Assembly: GCA_029975435.1 (NCBI GenBank)
Contig: JARKPC010000088.1
Location: 1-64,000, forward strand
DNA length: 64,000 nucleotides
Source of the DNA: Propionivibrio sp.
Lineage (GTDB): Bacteria; Pseudomonadota; Gammaproteobacteria; Burkholderiales; Rhodocyclaceae
Direction of reading: 5' to 3'
A program made the translations under genes and the position numbers. The number at the start of each line of letters is the position of its first letter. The first letter of the stretch is position 1. Positions 29,205 to 37,073 of the stretch are shown in pieces. Below the pieces are notes generated by a model. That model saw only the letters and a program-made list of their open reading frames with translations, did no database searches and had not been told where the DNA came from.

Positions 29205-29900
29205 CTACCAAGTTGCCAGATGCTCTTCAATCCCTTCCACTGGATAGCCGTGCTCAAGCAGAGCCTTTCTTGCAAGCATCTGGAGCATCAGATGCTCCTC
29301 CAGTTTCATCTCGTCATCGCTCAGTTCTTTGCAGCGCGTTTCGAAACGGTTAAGCAATTCATGAGACGTGAACCGACCAACAACCTCACTTGCAAAGATG
29401 TTTGTCTCCGGAAATTGCATCTGCTTCTCATCTTTGAGTAGTCGAACTTGCCGAATTAGGCAGAAATCGCCTTTACCCATCGCATGGACTACCAACCGTC
29501 GGGTCGGGATGATCTTTTTCGATTTCTGGCTTCCGCCGCAGGAATGGTAATCTGAGTGATTCAGGACAGCATGGCATTTGGTGCAAAACTCTCTATTCCG
29601 ATACGGAAAGGACAGTATTACTTCGCCCTCTACCTTGATTACTCGGATACCGGTTGGCCTCTCCTCTTCCCAAATCAAAGAGTGATAAACACGAAAACTC
29701 CGTCGCCGAAGTCTTGGCCCGTATATCTCAAGTAGTTTCGATAGCTGGCTCTCCTTGGCTTGAGCCGAGCCAGTTTTCCAACTGCTCACTATGGATTGCT
29801 GAGTACGGCAAGCTTCGGCAATTTGCTTCTGCGTCCAGCCATCGCGCAAAGCCATGTTGATGAGTTGCTTGGTGTAACGATATTTCTTGTTTTCTTCCAT
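29205..29900 (-). CDS. HTH-domain protein with zinc-ribbon-like centre
   Basis: This 231-residue protein begins with a Xre-like helix-turn-helix ('MALRDGWTQKQIAEACRTQQ', residues 16-35) and then a basic patch. Near residues 105-116 it has CxxC ('FCTKCHAVL') followed by 'YHSCGG', which could make a zinc ribbon. The C-terminal 80 residues are acidic and helical. Similar HTH proteins occur beside mobile elements and defence genes and could act as regulators. Partner and target are unknown. Confidence 0.65.
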   Translation of the reverse strand: MEENKKYRYTKQLINMALRDGWTQKQIAEACRTQQSIVSSWKTGSAQAKESQLSKLLEIYGPRLRRRSFRVYHSLIWEEERPTGIRVIKVEGEVILSFPYRNREFCTKCHAVLNHSDYHSCGGSQKSKKIIPTRRLVVHAMGKGDFCLIRQVRLLKDEKQMQFPETNIFASEVVGRFTSHELLNRFETRCKELSDDEMKLEEHLMLQMLARKALLEHGYPVEGIEEHLATW

Positions 29901-29951
29901 GTCCCTTTGCCAAGAGGCGGGTTTGCCCCGACTCTCGGTTCTATTTATGAA

Positions 29952-30092
29952 TCATTTTTTCTTCACCGGGGCTGGCTTAGGCTGATGTTGCTGTAGCTGC
30001 TTCCCCCGGTTGCCCTGATTCATGTCGTACGTCTTGTTGGTACCGGATGTTCCTTTATTCTTGTTAACGATATCGGCGTTATGGTTCGGCAT
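29952..30092 (-). CDS. Small 46-residue 'GTSGTNxxYD' protein
   Basis: A 46-codon frame starts at the ATG at 30092 behind AGGAG with good spacing. It is hydrophilic, rich in Asn, Gln, Gly and Lys, with 'NKGTSGTNKTYDMNQGNRG' at its centre and a lysine end. I recall short proteins with this motif in many proteobacterial genomes, often annotated only as hypothetical. It sits upstream of the HTH gene on the same strand and may be cotranscribed. Likely disordered. Confidence 0.6.
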   Translation of the reverse strand: MPNHNADIVNKNKGTSGTNKTYDMNQGNRGKQLQQHQPKPAPVKKK

Positions 30093-30218
30093 TTCAAGCT
30101 CCTAGTGCTGTGGTTAAGGAGCCTTCATTTTGCCGACACCACCAAATTTTGCCATTGATATTATGGCGATATTTTTCTTATAAAGACTGATATTTTCTTC
30201 GACACGGCCCGAATCGCC

Positions 30219-30440
30219 CTAATCCGGCAGGGTAATCCCGATGGCCGCCAGTTCCTTGCGGTACCGGTAGAAGTTGCCTTTGCTCATGGAGGTTAGGAAG
30301 CTTGCCACATTTGCATCTTGGTCACGACGTACAACGAAGCATGTAACTTCGGTTTCGTTGATAAGCGTGACAAACAGTCCGAGTGGGCAATCAAGACCAA
30401 CTTGCAGCGTGGCTACAGCGTGATCTGGTTGCGAAACAAG
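30219..30440 (-). pseudogene. Protein-like remnant without start codon
   Basis: On the minus strand an open stretch of about 70 codons ends at TAG 30219 with a convincing C-terminal end ('SKGNFYRYRKELAAIGITLP'), but it has no start codon except a late ATG and meets a stop upstream near 30440. I read it as the tail of a broken gene. The end resembles C-termini of small replication or DNA-binding proteins, but I cannot name a family. Confidence 0.35.
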
Positions 30441-30537
30441 CTACGAGGCGTCTCACAGGAGTGATATTGAGGATGTACGCTCCTTGTAGTGCATTTAAAT
30501 CGACCACTGGCAACCTCTCTCGGCAGTCATATTCGAA

Positions 30538-31188
30538 TCAGTCCGCCTGCTTCCGAAGCCAAGCCGGAATATCGGATCCGTCCGTCTTCTTGCCACTGAC
30601 TATTGCTTGGCCTGCGTCCTCTTCGATGTCCTTCCAGACGGAAATGAAGTGGCGCCCAATTTCTCCGCCGCGCACGATGACGTAGCCCTGCCGAATATCC
30701 TTGCTGCCCCACGTACTGGTCCAATGGGAGGTAAAACTCCAAAGACTATCGAAGGGCTCCATGCCCTCGCAGAACTTCTTCCATGCCGTGTTCAGATGTC
30801 CGAATGGCACATGCGGTGCGGCCCCCAATGGATCGAAAACAATTTCCCGCTGTTCTATCTCCTGGACGCTCAACTGTGTCTGCAGGTCGCCACGAGTGAC
30901 GGCAAACTCTGGCTCGTCAATGGGGCCACGATCGGACTCGCCGACCACGAAATCCTTGACCTTGAAGAAAACGAGTACTGGCCAGAATGGAACAATCAGC
31001 GTTCCGACCAGGGCGGGACCAAGTACATCGTTCAGAAGCCTAAACCACAGCGATTTCCGCTCTGGCCTAAGATCCCCGAAGACATCGTTCAAAGAGTTGT
31101 CGTCCTTCTTCTTGGTGAGCTTATGGAATGCCGCCATGAGGACTAGGACGACCGCCCCGATGCCCAAATACCAATAGAGATAGATCAT
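30538..31188 (-). CDS. Membrane-anchored hypothetical protein
   Basis: This 216-residue protein has a hydrophobic N-terminal helix (residues 4-20), a basic stretch 'KLTKKKDD', a second hydrophobic segment near 55-78 and a soluble C-terminal domain of about 130 residues with many Trp and Phe. I do not recognise the family. It is the third gene of the DUF932 operon and overlaps the gene before it by 4 bases (ATGA). Confidence 0.7.
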   Translation of the reverse strand: MIYLYWYLGIGAVVLVLMAAFHKLTKKKDDNSLNDVFGDLRPERKSLWFRLLNDVLGPALVGTLIVPFWPVLVFFKVKDFVVGESDRGPIDEPEFAVTRGDLQTQLSVQEIEQREIVFDPLGAAPHVPFGHLNTAWKKFCEGMEPFDSLWSFTSHWTSTWGSKDIRQGYVIVRGGEIGRHFISVWKDIEEDAGQAIVSGKKTDGSDIPAWLRKQAD

Positions 31189-31685
31189 GGTGCATCCCCC
31201 ACCGCTTGCTTGCCACGCGGGAAGACCGTCATTCCACCGATCCCGTAGCCCTCTGGGCCACTGTCACCTTCGGCGTGCCCGTTCTGGCGCACACGGGTAT
31301 TCTCGATGACACCTCTCTCGATCTCCAGAAACAGATCCCGCTCGTAGGTACTGCCGTACCCCATGTGGACATAGTTGAGCAGTTTGCCTTGCGGAATCCG
31401 GAGCGTTTCCGAATACCAGTGCGCGAATACTCGATCGGGATAGTCCGGAAAAATGGTCGCCACGGAAGCCTCTTCGCCGCCTTCCAGCGTCCCATGCAAT
31501 TCGATCAAATACAATCGGCCGTCGACGATTTCCCAGGTGCCAACGTAGCCACGCCACAACGCAGTGCAGTTGTATTCAAAGTTGGGGCCATCCCCGCCCA
31601 TCGCGAAATAGAGGCTCAAGGGATTGGTACACATCGAGAGTTGCTGGCCCTCGTAGATAAGTCTTTCTGGAATCTGCGCAGTCAT
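31185..31685 (-). CDS. Conserved hypothetical protein of the DUF932 operon
   Basis: This 166-residue protein begins MTAQIPERLIYEGQ and has 'ALWRGYVGTWEIVDGRLYLIEL' (quoted in part) near residues 42-60, and later 'LLNYVHMGYGSTYERDLFLEIERG'-type text. I recall short proteins of this type, with a WEI-DG-LYL motif, as uncharacterised and widespread in proteobacteria. It is soluble. A strong GGAGGAG site precedes the ATG, and its stop overlaps the next start. Confidence 0.75.
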   Translation of the reverse strand: MTAQIPERLIYEGQQLSMCTNPLSLYFAMGGDGPNFEYNCTALWRGYVGTWEIVDGRLYLIELHGTLEGGEEASVATIFPDYPDRVFAHWYSETLRIPQGKLLNYVHMGYGSTYERDLFLEIERGVIENTRVRQNGHAEGDSGPEGYGIGGMTVFPRGKQAVGDAP

Positions 31686-31767
31686 TCTTTCTCCTCCGGG
31701 GGTTCCGTACAGCGATCAGATAGGTGGGAAATCGTTCAACCACAGGACGGGTGGCCGCGATCCTGAC

Positions 31768-32781
31768 TTACCCCGATGCCACCGACGCCCGAATGCGCGC
31801 TAGTGTTGCCGATTTCAGCCGGTCGCCACTGCCAAGCAGGGAATGTGCATAGCGGTCACTCTCCGTCGTTTGGACGTGATCGCTCCAGGCAGTGACAGAA
31901 TTCAGTGCACCCCACCAGGTCTCTTCAGCCGGCGCGATCTGCCGATCGACAATCCCGTTCAGGTGAACCGCCAGGATTTCATTGCGCGTATGGCGTAGCG
32001 TCTCAAGGCGTGTTTCGTAAGCAGCCCTCACGGATGTATTGCGTGCCGCCGTTGCCGGTTTCGTGGGATCCGGCACCAACTGTTTGAGGAATGACTGAAG
32101 ATCTTCCAGGGTACAGCGCACTGCAGCAAGGCGGGCGAAAAGCGCTTCCACCTCCTTCGATTGCCGCACTGAAAACTCGAAGAATTCTTTCGCCTGCGCC
32201 TCGATCAACTCGTAACTACCATTGTGCCCGCGACGAAAGACGGTCCTGGCAACCCCGTTCGCATGCAGCGCCACGGACAGCGTGTTCTGGCATACCACGC
32301 GCACCGTGGTCAAACGGATATCGATCGCAGACGAACCATCGTGGCTATTGCTAAACAGCAAGTACGTTTCCAGTACATCATCCCCGCGGACACAAATATC
32401 ATCCGGCATCCTGGCCAGCAACCAAATCACCTCCCCGTTCTTGAGAAAGCCGCCGGTGTGATAAACCGCGCGACCTTGCCCAAGCAACGCGTCGAACATC
32501 AGTGCTCCTTGTCGGTTTTGCAACGGACGGAAGCCGGGGTGCACAACGCCCACGACGCGGCCAGGCTCCCCCGGCCGGCGGTCTTTGCGCACCACGGCCA
32601 CCCGATGCGGAATCGACGAATCCGGCTCCCCGACCGGGACGATTGGGACCGCCTCGACTTCCCAGTCCAGGCCCCCCGCCTGCAAGGCCGTGGTCAGGTT
32701 CGCCGGTTGGCTGAGACGAACGCCGAGTTTGTGCCAGGGCTGTTCGCCGAAATAGAACATCTGCCCAATATTGTGTGGCAT
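31768..32781 (-). CDS. DUF932 domain protein (phage/plasmid-like)
   Basis: This 337-residue protein starts at the ATG at 32781 with GGAGAA upstream. It matches the DUF932/TIGR03299 family: an N-terminal 'MFYFGEQPWHKLGVRL', a central 'LLFSNSHDGSSAIDI' and 'TTVRVVCQNTL'. Such proteins are found on plasmids, phages and genomic islands; their action is unknown. It is the first gene of a three-gene unit. A 17-bp palindrome that recurs upstream of other island genes lies 45 bases before its start. Confidence 0.88.
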   Translation of the reverse strand: MPHNIGQMFYFGEQPWHKLGVRLSQPANLTTALQAGGLDWEVEAVPIVPVGEPDSSIPHRVAVVRKDRRPGEPGRVVGVVHPGFRPLQNRQGALMFDALLGQGRAVYHTGGFLKNGEVIWLLARMPDDICVRGDDVLETYLLFSNSHDGSSAIDIRLTTVRVVCQNTLSVALHANGVARTVFRRGHNGSYELIEAQAKEFFEFSVRQSKEVEALFARLAAVRCTLEDLQSFLKQLVPDPTKPATAARNTSVRAAYETRLETLRHTRNEILAVHLNGIVDRQIAPAEETWWGALNSVTAWSDHVQTTESDRYAHSLLGSGDRLKSATLARIRASVASG

Positions 32782-32826
32782 ATGACTTCTCCGATGGGGT
32801 ATGTGCGAAGAGATTACCGGCAAACA

Positions 32827-32843
32827 GGCTCATCCAATGAGCC
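32827..32843. promoter_or_regulatory. 17-bp island operator, copy a
   Basis: GGCTCATCCAATGAGCC has perfect 7-base arms (GGCTCAT/ATGAGCC) around CCA. It lies in the promoter region of the DUF932 operon. Near-identical sites occur at 50901, 54215 and 56016. Bases 32844-33090 hold no supported gene. Confidence 0.65.
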
Positions 32844-33090
32844 TTAGAAAATATGTTGGAAACTTTTCGCCAGCGTGGGGCTCACGCTGTACGCCCCAAT
32901 TGGCTCTTTGTCGCCTCACATCCCGCTGTAGCTTTGCGACGGGGTTACACCGGCGCCGCAAAGCCACGGGGATCTGTGTCGCCCCATATTGCAGAGGATC
33001 GTCGCTCGGTATTCTGCCGCGAGGTGAATTACGGGGTGGATACGCCATCGCACCGCGTTCGCGCAACAATGACGAAAAGGCGTCTCGCGT

Positions 33091-34587
33091 TTAGTCTCGC
33101 CGGCCCAGGATCCAATCATGAATCGCCATATTGGTCGCTTCATCGAGAACAATCTGCTCGCGAAGACAGAGCGCGCGTACATTGTCCACATGCTTCTGGC
33201 CTAGCGTCGCTGCATCGTTTGGCCCATCATCAAACGAGTACCCGCTCATTAACAGGCCGCGCAGCACTTGATTCACGTCTGCGCGACTCACCGGATGACC
33301 CGACTCCCTGCAGCGATCACGCACTCTCTTTCCGGTTTCCATGAGATGGAATGGCGATGCTGCCACATCGGCCGCAATGATTCCAAAGAGATTGCCATAC
33401 TTCCGTGGCGTGAGCAGGGGCGCATCGGTGGCCTCATGAATCTGACGGGCGATTTTGTAGAGTTCTGGGACTTCCCACTCGCTCGCAGGCACTTCCATAG
33501 TCGCTACCCGGCCGTTGTGGCGGGAAGGGTCGTAGGCTACGCCTCCCGAACTGTTCCAGTCGAGATAAATGTTGCCTAGGTCGAGCGCTTCGACAAACTT
33601 CCGGAAGGTTCCCCTGCCCGCCCAATCAGCAGCAAGAGCGCTGTCCAGTTCCAAGACTTTTGTCGCAAGCCGACCGCACTGTACGGGTTGCAGCGACCTG
33701 CTGACCTCCTCTTTGATCGTTTCTGCCGCTTTTGACATCAGGCTGCCCGTTTTAGGCTCGTTCGCTCCTGGGGATTTTTGCGGAGAAAGTCTGTGGCGTT
33801 TCGGATCATGAATAGTCCCGCCGTTTTCCCAAGTTGTTACCAAGGGCGACATCTCAAGTGATTCAAGAAGTCCACGGAAGCTGCCGAACCCTCCCCACGA
33901 TGCGGCATCCAGTCCATCAACCTGCGCAAGCAGGAGTGAAGCCAGTTTGGCCAGAGAAACAGGACCGGATCCTTCTTTGACGGTTTGCTGTACCAGTCGC
34001 CGAACTTCCAGCCTGACTTCCACTCCGGAAGAATCGGCCTCCGTTGCCAATCCTGGTAGACCGGACTCGGTAACACCGAGCGCTTTCCGCACGAACTCAT
34101 CCTGGTCAATCAATAGATCGGCGGAGGCACGATAGGCCGCCGACGGGAATCCAATAGCCAGTACAGTCGTGCGCCGGTCCGAGCGACGAAGCTTGCGAAG
34201 TACCGGGGTAAAGTCTGCGTCTGCAGAGAAGACAATGAACTCGTCGTAGCGCGCCTCATGCTGCAGGAGGTCTACGATATCTAGAACCATGTGGATATCC
34301 GTGCTGGTTTTCCCCTCACTGGTCAGTGCGGGGCAATCGATGATCTCGAAACCTGCGATATTGAACGCAGGCCGGAAACGCTGATACGCCTGCGGATTCA
34401 AATAGCAGCGACGGACCAGCACCCGACGTTTCGCGTCCGGACTGGCGGGCTCTGGCAATGGTAGGGATTGAACCAGCCAGTTCATCCACGCTGATGGATT
34501 TCGGGCGAAGTGGTCGGCCGTCTCCTGATCAAGCCTACGCAGGCCCGAATAAACGTTGTCGAAATCGACAAAGAGCGCGCTTTTCAC
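33091..34587 (-). CDS. NYN-domain RNase with two OST-HTH/LOTUS domains
   Basis: This 498-residue protein opens with a NYN (PIN-like) nuclease domain: MKSALFVDFDNVY gives Asp8 and Asp10, then Asp97/Asp103 in 'TSTDIHMVLDIVDLL' and Asp123/Asp125 in 'FSADADFTPVL'. Two OST-HTH (LOTUS) modules follow at about 190-265 and 295-370, each ending in a 'DPxRH'-like phrase, and a third helical domain of similar style ends the protein. The set is that of NYN-LOTUS RNA-binding nucleases (as in MARF1). Only one copy of the shared palindrome lies near it (copy a, 32827), downstream of its end. RNA cleavage in a stress or defence response is plausible. Confidence 0.85.
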   Translation of the reverse strand: MKSALFVDFDNVYSGLRRLDQETADHFARNPSAWMNWLVQSLPLPEPASPDAKRRVLVRRCYLNPQAYQRFRPAFNIAGFEIIDCPALTSEGKTSTDIHMVLDIVDLLQHEARYDEFIVFSADADFTPVLRKLRRSDRRTTVLAIGFPSAAYRASADLLIDQDEFVRKALGVTESGLPGLATEADSSGVEVRLEVRRLVQQTVKEGSGPVSLAKLASLLLAQVDGLDAASWGGFGSFRGLLESLEMSPLVTTWENGGTIHDPKRHRLSPQKSPGANEPKTGSLMSKAAETIKEEVSRSLQPVQCGRLATKVLELDSALAADWAGRGTFRKFVEALDLGNIYLDWNSSGGVAYDPSRHNGRVATMEVPASEWEVPELYKIARQIHEATDAPLLTPRKYGNLFGIIAADVAASPFHLMETGKRVRDRCRESGHPVSRADVNQVLRGLLMSGYSFDDGPNDAATLGQKHVDNVRALCLREQIVLDEATNMAIHDWILGRRD

Positions 34588-34728
34588 TCATATACCTCTC
34601 TGTTTTTCTGTTTGGAACATGATAACTCGAAGATGCCTGTAGTCTGTTGAGCGCCTATTCCACACGGATCTTGAGCTTGCTTGGCGTGAGGACCGTTGCA
34701 TCGAGAAAACACAAGAGATCAGTTTTGT

Positions 34729-34806
34729 CTACGCAGCCCGGGTCGACTCAACCCGGACTTCTTCGGCGCGAAAAGAGAGTGTCACGACGTCAAGCCACGC
34801 CACCAT
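34729..34806 (-). pseudogene. Truncated RES-domain toxin remnant
   Basis: A 25-codon frame starts at ATG 34806, overlapping the antitoxin stop by 17 bases as in intact RES-Xre operons. Its text (MVAWLDVVTLSFRAEEV) resembles the start of RES toxins (M-x-A-W-R ... Y-x-A-E-D-L), then a TAG at 34729 ends it. No continuation of a RES domain is found downstream, so the toxin appears lost while the antitoxin remains. Confidence 0.45.
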
Positions 34807-35224
34807 GTTCGACAGCGTTAATGATGCGAATGACTTCTTGCGCGCCAAGCTCGGTATCGAGCAGGGATAACGGCGATACATTCCCCAAGCCAATGTTGCT
34901 CGTCAGCAGCCATGCTTGGGCCAGATCTACACTGCCGAACACAGCCACTGCGCGTTTTTCTATGGCGCCGATTCGCAATAGGCGTTCGCTGACTGACGGG
35001 CTGAGATTCCTGTTAAGGGCGATCTGTCTTCTTGCGGCGGACGGAGAAAGGCCTACGAGGCGAGAAACCGTTGCTTGCCGCACATTAAGCGACTCGGCAA
35101 TCCCGTGGAGGTGGCACGCCGGAATGCCTGCGTGAAACCCACGGAGTTGATCGGAAACTGACCGCAAAAGGAAAGCATCACGGAAGGCCCGCCAGTGCAC
35201 GGCTAGAGGACTCGGCGCCGTCAT
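34790..35224 (-). CDS. Xre/MbcA/ParS-type antitoxin
   Basis: This 144-residue protein has a helix-turn-helix ('GIAESLNVRQATVSRLVGLS', residues 41-60) and a C-terminal DUF2384-like toxin-binding domain ('AVAVFGSVDLAQAWLLTSNI' and 'SPLSLLDTELG'). This is the layout of antitoxins that neutralise RES toxins, which degrade NAD+. The toxin gene that should follow is cut short. The antitoxin may persist as a regulator or protect against RES toxins from elsewhere. Confidence 0.82.
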   Translation of the reverse strand: MTAPSPLAVHWRAFRDAFLLRSVSDQLRGFHAGIPACHLHGIAESLNVRQATVSRLVGLSPSAARRQIALNRNLSPSVSERLLRIGAIEKRAVAVFGSVDLAQAWLLTSNIGLGNVSPLSLLDTELGAQEVIRIINAVEHGGVA

Positions 35225-35563
35225 CAGTATGGTCGCAACAAATTAACCTTGGAAATGGCTTGCCAACAGTTCATACCTTTCGCGCTTTCCTGTTTTGCTG
35301 TGGGGTTCGAGGGCAAGGGGAAGAACCTGCACACTGTCGAAATGTTTTCGAGCCCTGCAAGCATGGCTCGTGGGGCGGCCCCTCCTACGTCTCTGTGCTA
35401 AATTCACCGCGTGGAGAGAATACCAACAGCCCTCCTTGCGTTCAACGCATCTGTTGCGTTCGCAGATCCCAATCCCTATGCGGTAGGGACAGCCATTTAT
35501 AACGGTCGAGGCTCTTTATCCAAATAGTAACGGAACAGGATTCGGAACCGACGTTCTTGTTGT
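35225..35563. other. Intergenic stretch without supported gene
   Basis: Short frames exist here on both strands but none has a good start, ribosome site or protein-like composition. The right part would hold any terminator of the PD-(D/E)XK gene; the left part would hold the antitoxin promoter. I see no tRNA or repeat. Confidence 0.35.
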
Positions 35564-36133
35564 TTATGAATTCTCAAACCTGCAACGCTGATAAATTTTG
35601 GCTTTGTCTTTGTCACTTGTAACGGCATGGAGATCAACAAGATTACCCAGATCAACTTCATCGAAAGGGAAGTGGGGCTCCTTGTACACACCGGCCCAGC
35701 ACAGCAATGCATCTTTCCCTAGGCTGTATTCCTTGACTTGGGGTTCTGGGCCCAGGTATCGCTCAACAACCAGATTCACTTCCTCCTTTCGCGAGAAAGC
35801 TCGTAAGGTCTCAATATCCTTGCTAACCCCATCCGAAACTTTCTTCAACAGGCTCCGGGGGGCATATTTCAATTCGACGACCCCAATTATCTGCCTGCCA
35901 TTGCAAATAACTAAATCTGGGCGAAGAGTTCGTTCACCAACAACAAAAGACTGCTCGAAATACACATGCCTCTGATCTCCTACAGAATCTTCATTGAATT
36001 GATCGCGTAGATATGAATAAAAAAGCGCGTGAAGCCCATGCTCGGTGTTGATAAGCCGTTTATCGTAGCCTTTTCTGATTGTATTTTCCCAAGCATCAGT
36101 GAGCTGATCGCGCAAGCGTTTTCGTGCTGTCAT
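35564..36133 (-). CDS. PD-(D/E)XK nuclease-like hypothetical protein
   Basis: This 189-residue protein shows a complete PD-(D/E)XK signature: Pro72-Asp73 in 'LRPDLVICNG' and Glu87-x-Lys89 in 'IIGVVELKY'. An N-terminal helical part and a basic C-terminus flank the core. It could be a restriction-type endonuclease. It is a single gene, more AT-rich than the first 25 kb, with no methylase beside it. The exact family is unknown to me. Confidence 0.65.
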   Translation of the reverse strand: MTARKRLRDQLTDAWENTIRKGYDKRLINTEHGLHALFYSYLRDQFNEDSVGDQRHVYFEQSFVVGERTLRPDLVICNGRQIIGVVELKYAPRSLLKKVSDGVSKDIETLRAFSRKEEVNLVVERYLGPEPQVKEYSLGKDALLCWAGVYKEPHFPFDEVDLGNLVDLHAVTSDKDKAKIYQRCRFENS

Positions 36134-36213
36134 GGTGTTCTCCCATAATGTTTTTGGACGGCTATCAAGTTGGTTTCGAGATTAGCCCCGCGCGGTCGAT
36201 CGAACGCTAGTCA

Positions 36214-37008
36214 CTATTTGCCTGCTTCGAGCAATCGAACCGCCAGCCTTTCCATGACGACGCCCGCTCTCTCCCGTAAATTGTAAGTGGCCATGGGATC
36301 GAGGCTTGTCGGCCGGGGATTGATTTGAATGACACAGGCACCATGCCGTGCAGCTTCGTCAGGCAACGACGCTGCCGGATAGACAAGCGTTGATGTACCA
36401 ATACAGATGAACACGTCGCAGGTGTCGGTTGCAGTCCTTGCCCTGCTCCATGCATCGTTTGGCAGATCCTCGCCAAACCAAACGACCCCCGGCCTAATCC
36501 AACCACCACAACTGCCACAGCGAGGCGGGAGAAATTTCCACTGCCCCGAAGCATCTTCAGGAATCCCCGGAGCAAATGTGTACGGCGCGGCGCAGCCACG
36601 ACATCTGGGTTGAAACAGACTTCCGTGCAAATGAATCACATCCTTGCTGCCTGCACGCTCATGCAGGTCGTCCACGTTCTGTGTTATCAACGTAAATTGT
36701 GGGAATCTGTCGGCAATCGCGGCAACGGCCCGGTGTGCGGGATTCGGATCGCAGAGCATGACCATGCGGCGCCGGTACTCGTACCATCCCCACACCACAT
36801 CGCGCTGGCGCGCGAAAGCGCCAGGGGTTGCCAATTCCTCAGGATCATACTGTTCCCAGAGACCCGTCTGGGCATCACGGAAGGTTGGGATACCGCTTTC
36901 CTGAGAAACCCCAGCTCCGGTAAATACGACCAAATGCCTCGACGCATTCAGTCGTTCAATCACCGTCTCAGGAATATCACCGTCGCGGTTAGCGGATTGT
37001 GCGTTCAT
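36214..37008 (-). CDS. Sir2-family NAD-dependent protein deacylase
   Basis: This 264-residue sirtuin has all main features: 'FTGAGVSQESGIPTFRD' at 29-45, 'TQNVDDLHERAG' at 109-120, catalytic His128 in 'HLHGS', four zinc cysteines (C136, C139, C164, C167) and 'IGTSTLVYPAA' near 211. It could be a genuine CobB-like deacylase, or an NAD+-depleting defence sirtuin; the intact zinc module favours the first. A TTG at 37029 is a possible earlier start. It lies 65 bases after the WYL gene on the same strand and may be the last gene of that operon. Confidence 0.88.
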   Translation of the reverse strand: MNAQSANRDGDIPETVIERLNASRHLVVFTGAGVSQESGIPTFRDAQTGLWEQYDPEELATPGAFARQRDVVWGWYEYRRRMVMLCDPNPAHRAVAAIADRFPQFTLITQNVDDLHERAGSKDVIHLHGSLFQPRCRGCAAPYTFAPGIPEDASGQWKFLPPRCGSCGGWIRPGVVWFGEDLPNDAWSRARTATDTCDVFICIGTSTLVYPAASLPDEAARHGACVIQINPRPTSLDPMATYNLRERAGVVMERLAVRLLEAGK

Positions 37009-37073
37009 GGTTCTCACGAAATGAAGCAAATGGTCGCATCTGTCCGAGTTCCTCGACTATCGAACCTTATTGG

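Noticed and set aside
30301-30465. Plus-strand frame ending near 30465 with protein-like text such as 'QSEWAIKTNLQRGYSVIW'
   Set aside because: It lacks a start codon and conflicts with the minus-strand remnant, which looks more convincing; neither is a full gene.
35260-35502. Two overlapping plus-strand frames of 63-80 codons
   Set aside because: Cys/Arg-rich composition without ribosome site or family; likely chance frames.
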